NCBI GenBank assembly: GCA_946613955.1
Contig: CAMOGC010000001.1
Coordinates: 3,287 to 67,286, forward strand
Length of the DNA stretch: 64,000 nt
DNA from: an uncultured Clostridia bacterium
GTDB lineage: Bacteria; Bacillota_A; Clostridia; Christensenellales; Aristaeellaceae
Direction: 5' to 3'
The notes beneath the pieces were generated by a model. The model saw only the letters and a list, made by a program, of their open reading frames with translations. It was not told the DNA's origin and did not search any database. Every line of letters starts with the position of its first letter. The first letter of the stretch is position 1. The position numbers were made by a program, and so were the translations under genes. Shown piece by piece: positions 9,251-17,918 of this stretch.

Positions 9251-10462
9251 TCAGGGAGAGAAGGGATTCTGGGCCATGACCCTCCGCCAGCAGTCCTCCG
9301 GGGAAAGGGTACCCTCCGCCACGGCGGGGACGCAGTCCAGCAGCCAGACCTCCCGGGCGGAGGCGTTCATGTCATCCTGCAGGGGACGCAGCATGCGGCG
9401 GCCCGGAGCGGTCAGAGCCGCGGCGGAAACTTCCAGCGGGCCGAACAGCTCCATGCCGGAAAGGGCTTTCCGGCTGCTTTCGGAGGACAGAAAGGCCAGC
9501 AGACGGACCGCGGCGTCCCGGGTCAGGGGGCTGGCATAGGCCCGGCGGGTCAGATAAAAGCCCATGGAGACGCCGCCGATATAATCGCCATCCGCGCCAT
9601 CGGGACGGCGGGAGGGCATCGGGAGCACGACCGTGCGGCTCATTTCCTCCGGGGAGAGGGAACGGGCAAACCAGCTGCCGTCGAAGCGCATGGCGGCCTG
9701 CCCGGAGCGGAAAAGGGCGGCGGCGGAGGAATCATCCATGGACAGGGTGTTTTCAGGGAAGGCCCCCAGGAGATACAGCTCCCGGATCACCCGCATCCCC
9801 TCCATCCAGGAGGAGGGCAGCTCCTCGAAGGACGCTGGGCGGAGGCTCATGTCCTCCGGCCCGGCACAGGAGAGAATTGCCATTTCCGCCAGATAATGCG
9901 GCGCGTCGGAAAGGGAAACGGCGATGGGCGTTATGCCCTCCGCGCGGAACGCGGAGACGGCGGAGAGAAAGGACGGCCAATCCGTCGGCAGCGGAAGACC
10001 GAGACGGTCAAAAAGCCCGGTATTGCAGAAAAGTCCTTCCCAGTAGGGACGGACGGGAACCGCGTAAATCCGGCCGTCGTTTTCCCGCAGCTGTTCTTCC
10101 CGGGGAAGGGACAGATCCGGATAGTCCGCCTGAATCTCATCCAGGGGAACCACCCGGGGCAGCAGCGGAGCCGAATCGGCGCAGGCGGCGAAATAAAAGA
10201 GCACGTCCGGCTCGTTCCCCGCCGCGAAATCGTTCAGCACCTGGCGCTTCCAGGACTCGCTGCTTTCCATGGAGGCGTCGACCACCTGGCAGTCCGCTTC
10301 CGCCTCGAAGGCCTCCAGCAGCGCCGCGTAGGCCAGGGCGGAAGGATCGCCTCCCGCAAAACACGAGGCGGTATACAGCCGCAGGGATTCCGCACCGGCG
10401 GAGAAGGGAAGAAGCAGCGCCAGCAGCAGGGCCGCGGCGGTGAGCGGGATTCTGTTTTTCAT
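9251..10462 (-). CDS. Family-1 sugar-binding protein encoded within a two-component operon
   Basis: A 403-residue secreted protein with a signal peptide (first 24 residues, ending SAGAE). It is a family-1 extracellular solute-binding protein and is clearly paralogous to the transporter binding protein at 16547-17812: both share the pattern SW/EWK-VL-DF-G-EPDVLFYF followed by YAVP and EG-TPIA-SL. It overlaps the kinase gene by 4 bp (ATGA) and lies 131 bp before the response-regulator gene, not beside the permeases. This suggests it presents sugar to the sensor kinase rather than to the importer. No lipobox is seen. Confidence 0.9.
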   Translation of the reverse strand: MKNRIPLTAAALLLALLLPFSAGAESLRLYTASCFAGGDPSALAYAALLEAFEAEADCQVVDASMESSESWKRQVLNDFAAGNEPDVLFYFAACADSAPLLPRVVPLDEIQADYPDLSLPREEQLRENDGRIYAVPVRPYWEGLFCNTGLFDRLGLPLPTDWPSFLSAVSAFRAEGITPIAVSLSDAPHYLAEMAILSCAGPEDMSLRPASFEELPSSWMEGMRVIRELYLLGAFPENTLSMDDSSAAALFRSGQAAMRFDGSWFARSLSPEEMSRTVVLPMPSRRPDGADGDYIGGVSMGFYLTRRAYASPLTRDAAVRLLAFLSSESSRKALSGMELFGPLEVSAAALTAPGRRMLRPLQDDMNASAREVWLLDCVPAVAEGTLSPEDCWRRVMAQNPFSP

Positions 10463-12198
10463 CGGGAAAGCTCCTTCTCGCCGGGAGCCTCCGGATCGGG
10501 CTCCTCGGGCAGGTTCTGGGGGACGCGGAGGATGACCAGGGTCCGGCCTTCCGGATCGGAAACGCAGGAAATATCCGCCTCCCCATGATAAATCAGGCGA
10601 AGGCGGCCGGCGATATTGCCCAGCCCCACGTGCTTCCCCGAGGATTCACCCGAGAGGGCGGCCCGGATGCGCTCCCGGTCCCGGTCATCCATGGGGCGCC
10701 CGCTGTTTCGAATGGAAACCACCAGGCAGTTATCCTCCCGGCGGCAGTTCAGATCGATGGCGCCGCCGGCGGCGGGAGCGATGCCGTGTTCCACGGCGTT
10801 TTCCAGCACGGGCTGAATGGTCAGCAGGGGCAGGCGGTCGGACAGCACATCCTCCGCCACGGAGCGGGTCAGGACCAGACTGTCCCCGAAACGCTCCCGG
10901 ATAAAGGTAATATACGCGTCAGCCACCCGGAGCTCCTCCCGCAGGGGAACGACCCGCCGATCCCGGCTGGCCATGGCGGCATTGAGCAGCACCGAGAGGG
11001 CGGAAACCATCCGGCTGACCTCCTGGGAGCCGTCGATCCGGGCCTGCCAGTTGATGTCCTCCAGGGCATTGTTGATAAAATGAGGGTTGATCCGGCTCTG
11101 GAGCGCCTGGATGCGGGCGTCCCGCAGGGCGATTTCCTCCTTATAGGTCCGGTCGATGAGCTCCTTCAGGCGGAGACTCATGGAGGAAAAGGCGCGTCCC
11201 AGGGCGCCCAGCTCATCCTGCCCCTGCATGGGAACCGTGACGCCGAATTCGCCGCCCTCCACCCGGCGGGAGGCCTCCGCCAGCAGCCGGATCGGCCGGG
11301 TCAGGCGGCGGCGGGCGAACCATCCGATCAGCAGGGAAAAGCCGATCAGCACCAGATACAGGGCGAGGAGCAGACGCAGAAAACGGTCCGCGTCTCCCCA
11401 GAGGAGGGAGCGGGGAACCCGCAGCGCCCAGGAAAGGCTCCAGTCCCGGGAGACCCTCCGGCGAAGAAAGAGCAGCAGGTTCCCTCCGGGATCACTGAGC
11501 CCGTCGGGAAGGGCGGCATACCCGTCTTCCTCCGGGAAATCCTCATTCAGCAGCAGGAGGCTTTCCCCCTGCCAGTTTCCGGCCACCGCAGCGGCGGGAC
11601 GAAACAGCGTTTCCCGGGGAAGCCCCAGCACCAGGACGCCAAAGGGATTCATCCGGGTATCCATCAGATTTCGGACAAGGAAGACGCTGTCCCCGGACAC
11701 GAGGAACAGGCAGCGGGTGTCCAGGGAGGATGCGATTTCGTCCATGCGGGGAAGCAGATCTTCCCGGAAGGCGCGGGCCTGGGCGGAATCCGCCCGGGTG
11801 GAAAGATACCGGTCCGGCAGGGAGGGATCCAGAAAGGCTCCGAAGCTGCACAGCTCTTCCCGGCCGTATTTCCGCTCCAGATAGGACCGGCACAGGCGGA
11901 CATATTCCGCCTCCCCCAGGAAACCCTCCTGGCGGCGTTCCCAGGCGGAGGCCAGCTCGCCGTCATAGGTCGCGTCCCGCCCGAGAACCAGGAGGCGATC
12001 CAGATGGCCGGACACGTCCTCGAAGGCGTTTTCCGCCTCCGACGAAAGGGAAGCGGAGGCCTGATTCCGCAGGCGGGGAAGCAGGTTCAGGATGAAATGG
12101 GAAAGCACCACCGTGGGAATCAGCCAGGACAGGAAGGTGATCAGAAGAATCTGAAAGCGAAGGGAACGCCAGGGCTTTGGCTTATCATTTCCGGGCAT
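10459..12198 (-). CDS. Sensor histidine kinase, YesM/LytS-type (HisKA_6)
   Basis: A 579-residue membrane kinase. A first membrane segment (about 15-38) is followed by an extracytoplasmic sensor region (about 40-272), a second membrane segment (about 273-293), a HAMP linker and a His_kinase core with the phospho-acceptor His373 in INPHFINNALE. The ATPase domain shows the N-box QPVLENAVEHG (about 462-472) and G-box HVGLGN. The extracytoplasmic region is large enough to bind a small-molecule or protein ligand, and the coupled downstream gene is a secreted sugar-binding protein. Cognate regulator is at 8346-9119. Start ATG 12198 follows AAAGGAAGGAG. Confidence 0.93.
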   Translation of the reverse strand: MPGNDKPKPWRSLRFQILLITFLSWLIPTVVLSHFILNLLPRLRNQASASLSSEAENAFEDVSGHLDRLLVLGRDATYDGELASAWERRQEGFLGEAEYVRLCRSYLERKYGREELCSFGAFLDPSLPDRYLSTRADSAQARAFREDLLPRMDEIASSLDTRCLFLVSGDSVFLVRNLMDTRMNPFGVLVLGLPRETLFRPAAAVAGNWQGESLLLLNEDFPEEDGYAALPDGLSDPGGNLLLFLRRRVSRDWSLSWALRVPRSLLWGDADRFLRLLLALYLVLIGFSLLIGWFARRRLTRPIRLLAEASRRVEGGEFGVTVPMQGQDELGALGRAFSSMSLRLKELIDRTYKEEIALRDARIQALQSRINPHFINNALEDINWQARIDGSQEVSRMVSALSVLLNAAMASRDRRVVPLREELRVADAYITFIRERFGDSLVLTRSVAEDVLSDRLPLLTIQPVLENAVEHGIAPAAGGAIDLNCRREDNCLVVSIRNSGRPMDDRDRERIRAALSGESSGKHVGLGNIAGRLRLIYHGEADISCVSDPEGRTLVILRVPQNLPEEPDPEAPGEKELSR

Positions 12199-12307
12199 GG
12201 CGGGTCTCCTTCCTTTCGGATTTCACGGGAATGGGAAAACGGGACAGAGCCGGAGAATCATGCATGCGGCCCGCACAGGGGGAGAAAAACAGATCCGGGG
12301 AGCAACA

Positions 12308-13723
12308 TCAGGACAGGGACAGATCCTCCCGCATCACGGCTACCAGCCTTTCGGCTTCCTCCGCCGTGGGCGCCTCGGCGAAAATCCGAACCCGGGGCTC
12401 CGTTCCGGAGAAGCGGACGATGATCCAGGCGTCTCCCTGAAAATAGACCTTGCACCCGTCGGCGTAGCTGACGCGATCCACGGGCAGACCGAAATCGGGA
12501 AGGGAATGCTCCACCATGACCCGGCGGTGTATCTCCGCCCTGCGGGCGGGTGTCAGGGCCCAGTCGTGCTCCGCCATGGAGCAGCGGCCATACTGATCAT
12601 ACATCTCCCGGACGAGCAGGGAAAGGGGTTTCCCGGTTACGGCGATCATTTCGACCAGGAGGGAGGCGGCATAGAGCCCGTCCTTGCCGTGAATATGGCC
12701 CCGGACCGTCAGACCGCCGGAGGATTCGCCGCCGATCAGGGCGTCCTCCTGCTCCATGCCGGCGGAGATATACTTAAACCCCACCGGCACCTCCAGGCAT
12801 TTCTGCCCCCAGCGGGCCGCGATCCGGTCCAGAAGATGGGAGGTCGCCACATTGCGAACGACGGCGCCCCGCCAGCCCTTGTATTCCAGCAGATAACAGT
12901 ATAAAAGGGCCAGCACCTCGTTGGCGGTTACATAGGTTCCGTTTTCGTCGATGATGCCGAGGCGGTCCGCGTCCCCGTCGGTGGCGATGCCCACCTGGGC
13001 GCGGTGATCCCGGACGGCGAGCTGAAGATCGATCAGGGTTTCCGGATTAGGGGCGGGCAGATGCCCGCCGAAGAAGGCGTCATGGCGGTCATTGATCACG
13101 TCCACATCGCAGCGGGCGGTATAGAGGATGGTCATCAGCCCCGTCAGGCTGACCCCGTACATGGGATCCAGCACGATCCGGGGACGGCGGCGGCGGATGG
13201 CCTCCATATCCACCTGGGCCAGGATGGCGTCCAGATAAGCGTCCCGGGGATCGATAAAGGATACGGCGCCGGTGGCGACAGCCTCCTCGAAAGGCAGATC
13301 CGGCAGGGGCTCCGGCGGGGCCGCATTGGCGGCGGCCGCCAGGCTGTCCGTCACCTCCGGGGCCGCGTCCCGGCCGCCAAGGGTAAAGAGCTTGATCCCG
13401 TTATAGATGGCCGGGTTATGGCTGGCGGTAATCATGGCGCCGTAGGGAAGGTTCCGGGTCAGGACGGTAAACATCACCTGGGGCGTGGGGCAGGAGAGGT
13501 TGACAAAGAGCACATGGATACCCGCGCCGGCCAGCACCTCGGAGAACCAGATGGCCCCCTCCCGGGAGAGAAAGCGGCGGTCGTAGCCGATTACAAAATC
13601 CGTCCCGGCCAGCCCCTCCTCCTTCATCCTTTGGGCCATGGCCCAGGCCACCTTACGAATGTTTTCACGGGTAAAGCCGTCGCCGATGACGGCGCGCCAG
13701 CCGCCGGTTCCGAATGTAATCAT
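12308..13723 (-). CDS. Phosphoglucomutase/phosphomannomutase-family enzyme
   Basis: A 471-residue alpha-D-phosphohexomutase that interconverts sugar 1- and 6-phosphates through a phosphoserine. The catalytic serine is Ser101 in TASHNP, the metal site is DGDADR, the sugar-recognition loop is GGESSGG and the C-terminal phosphate site is RFSGTEPRVR, so all four domain motifs are intact. ATG 13723 is preceded by GGAAGGAGGAG; a start six codons upstream is less likely. It lies 45 bp downstream of the GH94 phosphorylase gene, fitting a role in sending the sugar-1-phosphate released by that enzyme into glycolysis or amino-sugar metabolism. Glc versus GlcNAc specificity cannot be read from sequence. 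Confidence 0.92.
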   Translation of the reverse strand: MITFGTGGWRAVIGDGFTRENIRKVAWAMAQRMKEEGLAGTDFVIGYDRRFLSREGAIWFSEVLAGAGIHVLFVNLSCPTPQVMFTVLTRNLPYGAMITASHNPAIYNGIKLFTLGGRDAAPEVTDSLAAAANAAPPEPLPDLPFEEAVATGAVSFIDPRDAYLDAILAQVDMEAIRRRRPRIVLDPMYGVSLTGLMTILYTARCDVDVINDRHDAFFGGHLPAPNPETLIDLQLAVRDHRAQVGIATDGDADRLGIIDENGTYVTANEVLALLYCYLLEYKGWRGAVVRNVATSHLLDRIAARWGQKCLEVPVGFKYISAGMEQEDALIGGESSGGLTVRGHIHGKDGLYAASLLVEMIAVTGKPLSLLVREMYDQYGRCSMAEHDWALTPARRAEIHRRVMVEHSLPDFGLPVDRVSYADGCKVYFQGDAWIIVRFSGTEPRVRIFAEAPTAEEAERLVAVMREDLSLS

Positions 13724-13768
13724 CGATACTCCTCCTTCCATGGCATCTGCGCCATTCGATTCGCGTTT

Positions 13769-16159
13769 TCAGGAGCCCATCTCGGCCTCCACGGTGTGCA
13801 GGCCGGAGGAAAAGACCGGAATCCGATCCGTGGGCGTCCCATCGACCCGCAGGGAACGGATGCCTTTTTCAACATGGGCGGGATTCCGGACGGTGATCCG
13901 GTAATCCGCACCCCGCCACCGCCGCTCGAGGGAAAAGCCATCCCACCGCGCGGGGATGCAGGGATCCAGCACCAGCCGGTCAAAGCCGGGACGCACCCCC
14001 AAAAGATAGCGGGTGGCGGCGTAATAGGCCCAGCCGGCGCTGCCCGTCATAAAGGGATGCCGGGCCCGCCCGAAGGCGGAATGATCCGGACCCATGATGA
14101 ACTGGCAATAGGCGTAGGGCTCCGCCTGGCGGATTTCCATCCGGTCGTTCTGGTTTTCCGGCAGCAGGGCGTCGTAGGCTTTCATGGCCCGGGTTCCCCG
14201 GCCCAGGAGGCTTTCCGCCACCCACGCCCAGGGGTTTGGATGGCTGAAAATGGAGCCGTTTTCCTTGACTCCCGGATAGACCCGGGTAATGAAACCGACG
14301 CCGTCATCCCGGCGGGTATAGGAGGGGGCGTTCAGCAGCAGCCCATAGGGGGTCAGCAGCCATTTTTCCACGGCGTCCAGGGTGCTTTCGGCCTGGGCTT
14401 TATCCGCGGCGCCGGAGATCACCGACCATGCCGCGCTTTCCAGATGGATTTTGCCCTCGGGATCCCGGTGGGAGCCGATGGGACGGCCGTCCGCCGTAAA
14501 CCCGCGGAGATACCATTCCCCATCCCACAGAACACGATGGCAGGTTTCCTTCAGCGCCTCCGCCCGGGCGGCGTAGCGGGCCCCTTCCTCCGGGAAACCC
14601 AGGGCCCGGGCGGCATCGGAAAAATGCTCCACCGCCCAGAGCAGCAGGAAAGCCACCATGGCGCTTTCCCCGCCGCCCAGGTTCAGGCAATCGTTCCAGT
14701 CCGCCCGGAGGCCTTTGGTAATGCCGTGGACGCCCAGCTGGCCGAAAGAAAAGTCCAGGGAACGCCGGAGATGCTCCCAGACGGTGGCCTCCCCGCCGTC
14801 GGCGAAGGGAATGACCCGATGGGCGAAGGATAAATCCCCGGTTTCCCGCAGGTATTCCACCACGGCGGGAATCAGCCAGAGGGCATCGTCGGAGCAGGCG
14901 TCGTCCAGGCCGTGAATCCGGGCCTGGGTCATCTCCGGCACAACGGTGGGAGACTTCCGGTCCTGGGGCGGATGGGGCTCGAACCAGGCGGGATCAAACA
15001 GATGCAGCCCGTATCCGGCGGACACCTGGCCATGAAGCAGCTGCTCCAGGCGCCAGCGGCATTTTTCCGGATCCGCGTGGGGGAGGCACATGGCGTCCTG
15101 AGCCGTGTCCCGGTATCCCAGGCCGGTCCGCCCGCCAACCTCGATAAAGGACGAGAAGCGGGAGAAGAGGACATTGATTTCAGCCTGATACAGATTCCAG
15201 ATATTCAGGCTGCGGTTCATGTTTTCGTGGGGCGTATGCACCCGGAGCACGGAAAGCTTCTCCTCCCAGAAAGCCCGGAGCTCCTCCATGGCCCGATCCA
15301 CCCCGGCGGCGTCATATTTTTTCCGGGCGGCGTCCGCGGCCTCCGCGCCCCCGCGCCCCAGATAGAAGAAGAGGCGGGCTTCCTCGCCGGGAGCGAGGGT
15401 CAGGGAGCGGCGCAGGGCGCCCACGGGATTGCCGCCGTTTTCCACGCGGCCGGAGAGGACGCCCTTCTCCACCCCAAGGGGATTTCTTTCGGAACGGTTC
15501 GGGCCCAGGAAGGCGTCCCGGGTTCCGTCGAAATCGGCGGGCGCCTGATCGGAGGCGAAGAAATGCGTTTCTCCCTCCTCGTATTTCAGATCGCAGAGGA
15601 CGGCCCCCTCCTCATAGCGGGAGCCGGCGCAGTAAAGGCTCATCTGGAAATTCTGCTGATCAAAGGATATATGATGGAAGGAAAACTCGACATAGCCGAT
15701 GACACTCAGGCGGCGGGGCCGGCCGGACTCGTTTTTCAGCCGGATGTCAAAAACCTCCACCGGATCCGTTTGCGGGTCCGCCTCCCGGGGAATCAGCAGC
15801 GTCTGGGAGGCGCGGATCCCCCGCAGGGCGCATTCGAAAACCGAATAACTGAGCCCGTGACGGCAGGTATAAGCGGAGACATCGGCAGCGGTGGGCTGCC
15901 AGGACAGGGACCAGTAGGCCCCGCTTTCCTCATCCCGAAGATAAACCCAATGGCCGGGGCCGTCCACCGGCACGCTGTTGGGGCGGAAACGGGTGATCCT
16001 TCCGTATTCCGGAGTATCCAGCCAGCAGTATCCACCGGCCTGATGGCTGAGGACGGCGCCCATTCGCTGGGTTCCCAGATAATTGGTCAGGGGCCAGGGA
16101 CAGTCCACCCGATCCACCACGTATTCCCGGCGGGTATCGTCAAAAAAACCGTATCGCAT
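13769..16159 (-). CDS. GH94 disaccharide phosphorylase (diacetylchitobiose- or cellobiose-phosphorylase-like)
   Basis: A 796-residue GH94 enzyme, close to the usual length, which cleaves a beta-linked disaccharide with phosphate to give an alpha-sugar-1-phosphate and a free sugar. The N-terminus (RYGFFDDTRREYV, then TNYLG and SHQAGGY) and RTGLGYRDTAQDAM are family hallmarks. The general acid is Asp490 in RADWNDCLNL, matching the position reported for characterised GH94 enzymes. Details such as PGHWVYLRDEESG and LGGGES resemble N,N'-diacetylchitobiose phosphorylases more than cellobiose phosphorylases, but substrate is not proven. No signal peptide: it acts on imported sugar. ATG 16159 has AAAAGGAG upstream. 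Divergent from the importer binding-protein gene. Confidence 0.88.
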   Translation of the reverse strand: MRYGFFDDTRREYVVDRVDCPWPLTNYLGTQRMGAVLSHQAGGYCWLDTPEYGRITRFRPNSVPVDGPGHWVYLRDEESGAYWSLSWQPTAADVSAYTCRHGLSYSVFECALRGIRASQTLLIPREADPQTDPVEVFDIRLKNESGRPRRLSVIGYVEFSFHHISFDQQNFQMSLYCAGSRYEEGAVLCDLKYEEGETHFFASDQAPADFDGTRDAFLGPNRSERNPLGVEKGVLSGRVENGGNPVGALRRSLTLAPGEEARLFFYLGRGGAEAADAARKKYDAAGVDRAMEELRAFWEEKLSVLRVHTPHENMNRSLNIWNLYQAEINVLFSRFSSFIEVGGRTGLGYRDTAQDAMCLPHADPEKCRWRLEQLLHGQVSAGYGLHLFDPAWFEPHPPQDRKSPTVVPEMTQARIHGLDDACSDDALWLIPAVVEYLRETGDLSFAHRVIPFADGGEATVWEHLRRSLDFSFGQLGVHGITKGLRADWNDCLNLGGGESAMVAFLLLWAVEHFSDAARALGFPEEGARYAARAEALKETCHRVLWDGEWYLRGFTADGRPIGSHRDPEGKIHLESAAWSVISGAADKAQAESTLDAVEKWLLTPYGLLLNAPSYTRRDDGVGFITRVYPGVKENGSIFSHPNPWAWVAESLLGRGTRAMKAYDALLPENQNDRMEIRQAEPYAYCQFIMGPDHSAFGRARHPFMTGSAGWAYYAATRYLLGVRPGFDRLVLDPCIPARWDGFSLERRWRGADYRITVRNPAHVEKGIRSLRVDGTPTDRIPVFSSGLHTVEAEMGS

Positions 16160-16193
16160 GGGGCAGCGCTCCTTTTCGTCAGCTTCTGTCCGC

Positions 16194-16222
16194 ATTGTAT
16201 CGAAGGGAGCGGCGGAAAACAA
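16194..16222 (-). promoter_or_regulatory. Proximal promoter of the GH94 operon
   Basis: On the minus strand TTGTTT (16217-16222), 17 bp, TACAAT (16194-16199), about 35 bp upstream of the GH94 start codon. Confidence 0.6.
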
Positions 16223-16290
16223 GGAAGGAAATTGTGATTTTTTGTCCCGGCTTGCCCTGTTGCGCCGGCGGAACCGGGTGTGTTTTTCCT

Positions 16291-16320
16291 ATTATAGGCC
16301 CTTTGGAAAACCCCGGTCAA
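16291..16320 (-). promoter_or_regulatory. Distal promoter of the GH94 operon
   Basis: On the minus strand TTGACC (16315-16320), 18 bp, perfect TATAAT (16291-16296). Transcripts would carry a leader of about 125 nt. Confidence 0.65.
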
Positions 16321-16409
16321 GGGAAAAGATACCGCAGGGCCGAAACAGGCGCATACAATCACACGGCACAAAGGGGCGGGCATGGCGCTTTCGGCCTGCC
16401 GGGAGACAA

Positions 16410-16438
16410 TTGTTCAAACTGGTCGGATACAGCACAAT
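16410..16438 (+). promoter_or_regulatory. Possible promoter of the sugar importer operon
   Basis: TTGTTC (16410-16415), 17 bp, CACAAT (16433-16438). The -10 is poor, consistent with a need for an activator. The -35 overlaps the palindrome ACAATTGT. Confidence 0.4.
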
Positions 16439-16546
16439 AATCGACAAGAAAGAACAAACGGAGCCATTGTTTCCCGCCGGACGGAGGAATAGAATACGGG
16501 CAACGACATGGAAAATGTCACAAAAACGAAAAGGAGTGGAAAAACG

Positions 16547-17812
16547 ATGAAGAAAATGGGAATCATGATCCTGGCACTGGTGCTGGCCATGACGATGCTG
16601 GGCGCGGCCGCGGCGGAGGGCGTCACCCTGAACGTGGTGACCTCCTACGGCGGCGACGACGGCAACCGGGCCAATTTCGAGGCCGCGGTGGCTTCCTACG
16701 AGGCGGCCACCGGCAACAAGGTCAACGACGGCTCCGCCACCTCCAACGAGGAATGGAAGGCCAAGGTACTGACGGACTTTGAAACCGGCGCCGAGCCTGA
16801 CGTGCTGTTCTACTTCACCAACGCGGACGCCGAACCCTTCATCGGCAAGGGACAGGTGGTCTCCATCGCGGAAATCCGGGAAGCCTATCCGGACTACGCC
16901 GCCAACATGAAGGATACGATGTTTGCCGTCGCGGCCGATGGGAAAAACTACGCCGTGCCCTCCTCCGGATTCTGGGAAAATATGTTTGTAAACAAAAAGG
17001 TGCTGGCGGACTGCGGCGTGGCCGTGCCCGGCCCGGACTACACCTGGGACCAGTTCCTGGCCGACTGCGCGAAAATCAAGGAGGCCGGATATACTCCCAT
17101 CGCCTGCTCCCTGTTCGAGGTTCCTCATTACTGGTTCGAGTTCCTGGTCATGAACCATGGAACGCTGGAAAACCATCTCGATCTGCCGAAACTTGAAAAC
17201 GGCGAACTGGTAAAGGACGCGACGGCCGAGAAATGGATCGCCGCCCTGGAAGACATGAAGACCCTGTATGAGCTGGGCTATTTCCCCGCCAACACCCTGA
17301 CCGCCCAGGACGCCGAAACCGTCGAAATGTTCAACGCCGGCGAGGCCGCGTTCCTGATTGACGGTTCCTGGAAGGTGGGCTATTTCACCGGCAACGCCGA
17401 GAACCTGGAAGACTTCGCCATTGCCTTCGTGCCCGGCCGGGGCGACCGGAAGGCCAGCGAAGCCATCGGCGGCATCTCCATGGGCTATTTCATCACCCGG
17501 AAGGCCTGGGAGAACGAAGCCACCCGGGACGCGGCGGTGAAGTTCGTTTCCCATCTGACCTCCGACGAAGTGCTGAGCACCTTCGTGACCACCGAGGTGA
17601 CCGCCCTGAAGAATGGCGCGAAGCCGGCGGGCCTCAACCCCCTGCAGCAGTCCGCGGCGGACACCAACGGCCAGGTGACCGGGATTGTGGGCGCGGTTCA
17701 GGATACCCTGACGGCGGAAGCCCGGGGAGACCTGTTCGCGAACATCCAGAACGTGGTGACCGGCAAGATCACCGCGGAGGAAGCGATCGTCTCCGCGCTG
17801 AAGCTGAACTGA
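16547..17812 (+). CDS. Sugar ABC importer, family-1 extracellular binding protein
   Basis: A 421-residue secreted receptor for a carbohydrate ABC importer. The signal peptide covers about 24 residues (MKKMGIMILALVLAMTMLGA, then AAAAEG), after which VTLNVVTSYGGDDGNRANFEAAVASYEAATG opens the family-1 fold. No lipobox cysteine is visible, so its membrane anchoring is unclear. ATG 16547 follows AAGGAG; an in-frame ATG 13 codons earlier has no site. Permease genes follow after a terminator hairpin, giving likely overexpression of the receptor relative to the permeases. It is a paralogue of the binding protein in the two-component operon at 9251-10462. Confidence 0.92.
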   Translation: MKKMGIMILALVLAMTMLGAAAAEGVTLNVVTSYGGDDGNRANFEAAVASYEAATGNKVNDGSATSNEEWKAKVLTDFETGAEPDVLFYFTNADAEPFIGKGQVVSIAEIREAYPDYAANMKDTMFAVAADGKNYAVPSSGFWENMFVNKKVLADCGVAVPGPDYTWDQFLADCAKIKEAGYTPIACSLFEVPHYWFEFLVMNHGTLENHLDLPKLENGELVKDATAEKWIAALEDMKTLYELGYFPANTLTAQDAETVEMFNAGEAAFLIDGSWKVGYFTGNAENLEDFAIAFVPGRGDRKASEAIGGISMGYFITRKAWENEATRDAAVKFVSHLTSDEVLSTFVTTEVTALKNGAKPAGLNPLQQSAADTNGQVTGIVGAVQDTLTAEARGDLFANIQNVVTGKITAEEAIVSALKLN

Positions 17813-17853
17813 GGATTCCCGCGCAACCGGATCCGCTATCCGGCCGAAAAACC

Positions 17854-17880
17854 GGGGCCGCCCTCGCGGCGGCCCCTTTT
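17854..17880 (+). terminator. Intercistronic terminator/attenuator after the binding protein gene
   Basis: GGGGCCGCC (17854-17862), 5-nt loop, GGCGGCCCC (17868-17876), then TTTT. A 9-bp GC stem with a short U tract should terminate part of the transcripts before the permease genes. Confidence 0.75.
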
Positions 17881-17918
17881 CTGAAGCCTTCCCAGGCCCA
17901 AAAGAAAGAGAGGATCCC

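Larger units (their letters stand above)
16160..16546. other. 387-bp divergent control region between GH94 and importer operons
   Basis: The only gap over 300 bp. It contains two minus-strand promoters for the GH94 operon, a weaker plus-strand promoter for the importer, and the palindrome ACAATTGT at 16406-16413 next to that plus-strand promoter. No gene or riboswitch-like fold was recognised. This is the natural place for the AraC-type regulator to act. Confidence 0.6.
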
